Assembly: GCA_963556195.1 (NCBI GenBank)
Contig: OY744551.1
Location: forward strand, 13,416,096-13,480,095
DNA length: 64,000 nucleotides
Reading direction: 5' to 3'
Source: Sepiola atlantica
Taxonomy: Eukaryota > Mollusca > Cephalopoda > Sepiida > Sepiolidae
The notes below the pieces were generated by a model. That model ran no database searches and was not told the DNA's origin. It saw nothing but the letters and a program-made list of their open reading frames with translations. A program made the position numbers and the translations under genes. Positions 60,333 to 64,000 of this stretch are shown here, one piece after another. Position 1 is the stretch's first letter. Each line of letters begins with the position of its first letter.

Positions 60333-61225
60333 TTCGTTGAACACTCTCAGCTGTCTACTATCTGTTGCCTGCTTTTCTTATTGCACAAATTGAACTTAAT
60401 TTTCATTTTTTAAGTGACAATTTCTTGTGGCTGATTCTGTATTGGATTCGTGCCGACGTCCGTCTTAAATGTTCACTTCCTATACTAATGATAGAAACAC
60501 GCTTGAAACGCCGGCGTATGTAGGTTAAAATAATTGAATATGCATTTAATAAAATAGTGTTTGCTTCTTTGAAAAATTAATGTTGAGCCCTGTTCGGTGA
60601 GTTAAAAATAGAGTCTTACCTGGCTATATGCAAAGTTCCGAATACGTTTGTTGAACACTCTCGACTGTCTTCTATCTGTGATCGCTCAAATAGAAATTAA
60701 TATCCCTCCTTACGTGACAATTTCTCATAGCCGTCGGGTTAGAGCGTTGGCTTGCAGAGTTGAGACTGATTATGTGTTGGGTTCGTGTCCGATGACCGTC
60801 TTAAAGTCTCACTTCTTACACTGATGATAGCAACAACTTATAACGCCGGCGTATGTAGATTAAAATAACTCAATATTTATTGAATAAAATATTGCTATTA
60901 ACCCCTTTAAGAAATTTAAGTTGAGCAATGTTCAGAGAATTAAAATAGATTGTAACTATATGCAAAGTTCCGAATACGTTCGTTCAATACTCTCGCCTGT
61001 CTACTATCTGTTACTTGCTTTCACAAATATAACTTAATTAACCATCTTTACGTGAAAATTTCTCGTCGTGTTTGAGCGCTAGCTTGCAAAGCCGAGGCTT
61101 ATTCTGTACTGGGTTCGTTATCGACGACCGTTTTAAATTGTAACTTTTTACACTGTTGATAGCTAAAAGCCTAACACGCCGACGCATATAGGGTAAACAA
61201 ATTTAATATTTATTTAATAAAATAT
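60333..61225 (+). repeat. Tandem trimer of a ~320-bp tRNA-headed SINE-like unit
   Basis: Units start near 60333, 60645 and 60977, each with GTTGAACACTCTC-like text, CTATCTGTT, ACGTGACAATTTCTC and CACGCCGGCGTATGTAG-like text. Units 2 and 3 contain tRNA-like internal promoters: an A-box region GTCGGGTTAGAGCGTTGGC and the B box GGTTCGTGTCC (60780-60790). Unit 1 has lost the A-box half. The last unit ends at (TA)n. Confidence 0.78.
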
Positions 61226-61229
61226 TGGT

Positions 61230-61234
61230 GTATA

Positions 61235-61292
<58 letters not shown>
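61230..61292. repeat. (TA)n microsatellite followed by (GA)n
   Basis: A TA tract ending the SINE trimer, followed by an AGAGAG stretch to 61323. Confidence 0.92.
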
Positions 61293-61294
<2 letters not shown>

Positions 61295-61326
61295 TAAAGA
61301 GAGAGGGAGAGAGAGAGAGAAAGATA

Positions 61327-62455
61327 CAAGGATGACAAGATAATGAAAACACGTTAATTTTGCATCAATTTTAAAACACCTATACTAATGTAAAATATTG
61401 CCAAAGTGTTTGTATCATTTTTTTATTTTCTGTTATGGTTGTCCTGAATTAATTTGTTAAATTCATTTTTATTTGAGATAGTGCATATTAATTTTTAAAA
61501 ATGACAGATATATCAGATGAACAAAAAGTTCTGATTGTTGCAGCCCGTATGACAGCTGCTACTGTAACGAAAGTGGATGAGATGGTGGCCGTATCGATAA
61601 GAACTGTCTAGAACGTGATGACAGCACATGAAACAGAACGGGAAACATTCTCCTCTAAACAAAATTCTCGAAGAGATCGAAATGTCCTTGTAAGGATTGT
61701 GAAGAAAGGGCACAAAACCACGGCACTCAAAATCACAGCGGATCTTAGCGTTCATCTAGATAAACTTGTTACAACAAAAACTGTTCGCCGAGAGCTTCAC
61801 AAGGCTAACTTTCATGGGAAGACTGCCATCAGAAAACCACGGATTTCGAACAAAAAAGTTTTTAAAAACCTTTAGAGTGGTGTAAGAACAGTCAACATTT
61901 GGGCTCCAGAGCAGTGGAAAAATGTGATATTCTCCAATGAGTCATCCTTTTGTTTATTCCCAACTTCTGGTCGCGTGTATGTTTAGAGACAGACGGAAGA
62001 AACATTCAATCGAGACTGCCTTCTTCCAACTTTTAAACATGGGGGTGGATCGGTGATCATTTGAGCAGCTATATATTGGAAATCCGCTGGTCCTATAGTT
62101 TCCCTGCATGAGAGAATCAATAACCAAACATTATTTGAAAAATTTGGGTGACCAGTTTATACTGTTATCAGATGATATTTCTCCCATTCATACGGCAAAA
62201 GTCGTAACTAAATAATACGCCGAATATCTAATCTAGCCACATGAATCTCCATTATTGAACATTTGTAGTGTATTTTAGAAAAGCAATTGAGAAGGCTCAC
62301 TCATCATTGAACGACTTAGAGGTTGTATAATCTGAAAGAATGGTACAACATTTCTATAGAAACAATTGAATAATTTATTGATGAATAAAGGGGTTCTACG
62401 CTGTATTAGTATACATTAATTCTAGGTGTTTCCATTATTTTGTCTTACCCCTGTG
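61327..62455 (+). mobile_element. Tc1/mariner element with terminal inverted repeats
   Basis: The left end CAAGGATGACAAGATAATGA AAACAC is matched by the reverse complement of the right end (CAGGGGTAAGACAAAATAAT GGAAACACC). TA dinucleotides flank both ends (61325-61326 and 62456-62457). Length is about 1.13 kb, as expected for a Tc1-type element with one transposase gene. Confidence 0.88.
61501..62390 (+). pseudogene. Tc1-type transposase, inactivated
   Basis: The frame starts MTDISDEQKVLIVAARMTAA and reaches a TAG after VSIRTV. It resumes as HTH text (TAHETERETFSSKQNSRRDR.., TTKTVRRELHKANFHGKTAI RKP), then stops again. The catalytic region reads VNIWAPEQWKNVIFSNESSF, where the first catalytic Asp (normally FSDES) is Asn (codon 61936-61938). 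It continues as FKHGGGSVII, a Tc1 hallmark, and degrades afterwards. Multiple stops and the Asp loss make it non-functional. Confidence 0.9.
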
Positions 62456-62488
62456 TATAGTAAATGAAAAGTAAAAACTAAAAGTAGT

Positions 62489-62636
62489 TATATATTCATC
62501 AACGTTTCGTCTTTATTTCAAGACTTTCTTAAGATGATTGATTTGGAATTAAAATATTGTACTCATATTTTATATCTTCAAATTCGTCATCTTGAGGATT
62601 CTTGAAATTAAATCGAAACGTTAATGAATATATAAA
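62489..62636. repeat. Foldback repeat next to the Tc1 element
   Basis: AACGTTTCGTCTTTATTTCA AGACTTTCTTAAGATGA (about 62502-62538) is roughly complementary to TCATCTTGAGGATTCTTGAA ATTAAATCGAAACGTT (62588-62623). A related end occurs at 11740-11790. Confidence 0.7.
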
Positions 62637-62653
62637 TAATTTTTTCCATCTTC

Positions 62654-62661
<8 letters not shown>

Positions 62662-62723
<62 letters not shown>
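62662..62723. repeat. (TA)n microsatellite
   Basis: Perfect TA tract. Confidence 0.95.
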
Positions 62724-62728
<5 letters not shown>

Positions 62729-62739
62729 TGCATTCTATA

Positions 62740-63176
62740 TACCATGTTATATTAATGCAAATCCATGATTTTCATTGGTCTTAACGACTTCTTTATTTCT
62801 GTACTTCGATGATTTTTTATAACATCTCCCATTTTGCACAGAAAAATAATTCATTAAAAATAGAGATTCATTCTTATCAATTTTTGCGCGTTTTATGGCA
62901 AAATTCGGATAGAAGTATTTCTTTTCAATTAGTCTAATTTTGTCAATCCTCAGAGTGTTGCAGTATATGTTGTTGAGTAGCGGAAAAACATTTCATAACG
63001 AAAACACAGAAGAAGAAATTCGGTGAAAATCCAAGTTGATTTCTGATAGAAATTCGGCAAACTGAAGTATATACAGGCAAAACACTCACTTGTGAAAAAG
63101 GTAGTCACTTCAGAAATAAACAAATAAGAAAAAATTCCACCCTAATAAATGTTATATATATATATATATAAACACT

Positions 63177-63249
<73 letters not shown>

Positions 63250-64000
63250 ACACCCATATATATATATACATATAAATAATTATACAATGCCCTTTATTAA
63301 AGTGTGGAAAATCTATTTTGGTTAATATTATACGACGGAAAAGGGTGAGTAAGTCTAGTGGTGGGTCATTAACGTGTTAGCAGAACCTGGTAAATGATTA
63401 GTATTCTGTTAGTGATCTGATTATATGGACGCCAACACACGGAACAGTTTAAGTTGGTCGACCCTATAAGACGTACACAAAAGATTTGACCGACAATACT
63501 GGTTCTCAACTCGAATATCTTCACAGAGCCATGACGAACAGGGAGGTATGGAGTCGGATCAATATAGACCGAGCAACACGCCTGATCTTATAAATAGATA
63601 GTAGTATTCTCTTACAGATAAAATTGGAGGGAGTCACGTCGGTCGTCAGTTCAAATCGTTTGCTTTCAAGTACTTTCTCTCGTGGGAACATACTATTCGA
63701 TCTTATCTTCAAAATATTTACTTAATGGTAATTGTATCTTACGTAGTATTCAAATTAGAAGCATTGTTTACAATTAACATAGTAGTATTCAAGTAGTAAG
63801 TGTATCTTACGTAGTATTCAAATTTTTTTACGGTCCTACAAAGATGAGTGATGCTCTTAGATACTCAATTTTGTGTCAAATTGTGTATTATTATCTTTCT
63901 GGTTCTTGACTTTCGTTTCTAGGACTGTTACAGATCGTGTTTTGTTGTCTCTGAATTAGAAGCATTGTTTACAATTAACCTATGGGATCCCTATATATGT
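62740..64000. other. Right end of window, no gene recognised
   Basis: It contains a (TA)n tract (63154-63270). A short duplicated phrase, ATCTTACGTAGTATTCAAAT, occurs at 63737 and about 63803, and ATTAGAAGCATTGTTTACAA TTAAC occurs at about 63754 and 63955. No coding region is supported. Confidence 0.6.
63154..63270. repeat. (TA)n microsatellite
   Basis: TA tracts separated by short AAACACTCAC and AAACACACCC interruptions. Confidence 0.93.

Overview
The window looks like nuclear DNA of a cephalopod, most likely a decapodiform such as a squid or cuttlefish. The evidence is two S-crystallin genes, the sigma-GST-derived lens proteins unique to cephalopods, each with a methionine/glycine/serine-rich insert exon of the kind known from squid lenses. 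Other eukaryotic hallmarks are GT-AG introns, abundant (TA)n, (AAT)n and (GATA)n microsatellites and many decayed transposons. Apart from the two crystallin genes I recognise no other host protein gene.

Layout. Both S-crystallin genes are on the minus strand, head to tail. Gene 2 is complete (six coding exons, 48649 down to 33502; 300 residues; TATA box, conserved TGACGTGA box, Kozak-like start, AATAAA signal). Gene 1 has exons 1-5 (16112 down to 286); its last exon lies off the left edge. Exons 1-3 encode identical protein in both genes and exon 5 differs at one residue, while introns and the insert exon have diverged. The paralogy extends through introns and about 0.5 kb of promoter, so this is a segmental duplication. 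Several gene-2-side arrays (a 183-bp satellite upstream of the promoter, a 28-bp minisatellite in intron 3) have a single-unit counterpart at the matching place in gene 1, so the arrays grew after duplication.

Mobile DNA. The introns of gene 1 hold a Jockey/CR1-like LINE relic (8.1-9.2 kb), a mariner fragment (10.2-10.5 kb), 5S-rRNA-derived elements and a composite repeat with an internal inversion. The 17 kb between the genes holds a mariner N-terminal relic, a second LINE clade (22.0-23.8 kb), tRNA-derived SINEs, several foldbacks, a ~305-bp tandem repeat, a 38-bp minisatellite and another mariner. Intron 5 of gene 2 carries a young, internally deleted Ty3/gypsy-type LTR element (34360-35967, GTTAT target duplication) that keeps only a frameshifted integrase. 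Upstream of gene 2 are the 183-bp satellite, LINE 3' fragments, a nearly full Penelope-like element with YRDDGL reverse transcriptase and GIY-YIG endonuclease, a U2-snRNA-headed GC-rich element with many hairpins, a tandem SINE trimer and a Tc1/mariner element with recognisable terminal inverted repeats.

Most notable candidates: the U2-headed structured element near 58.5-58.85 kb, the satellite arrays whose single-copy ancestors sit in the paralogous gene, and the coding 18-bp minisatellite that makes the lens-protein insert.
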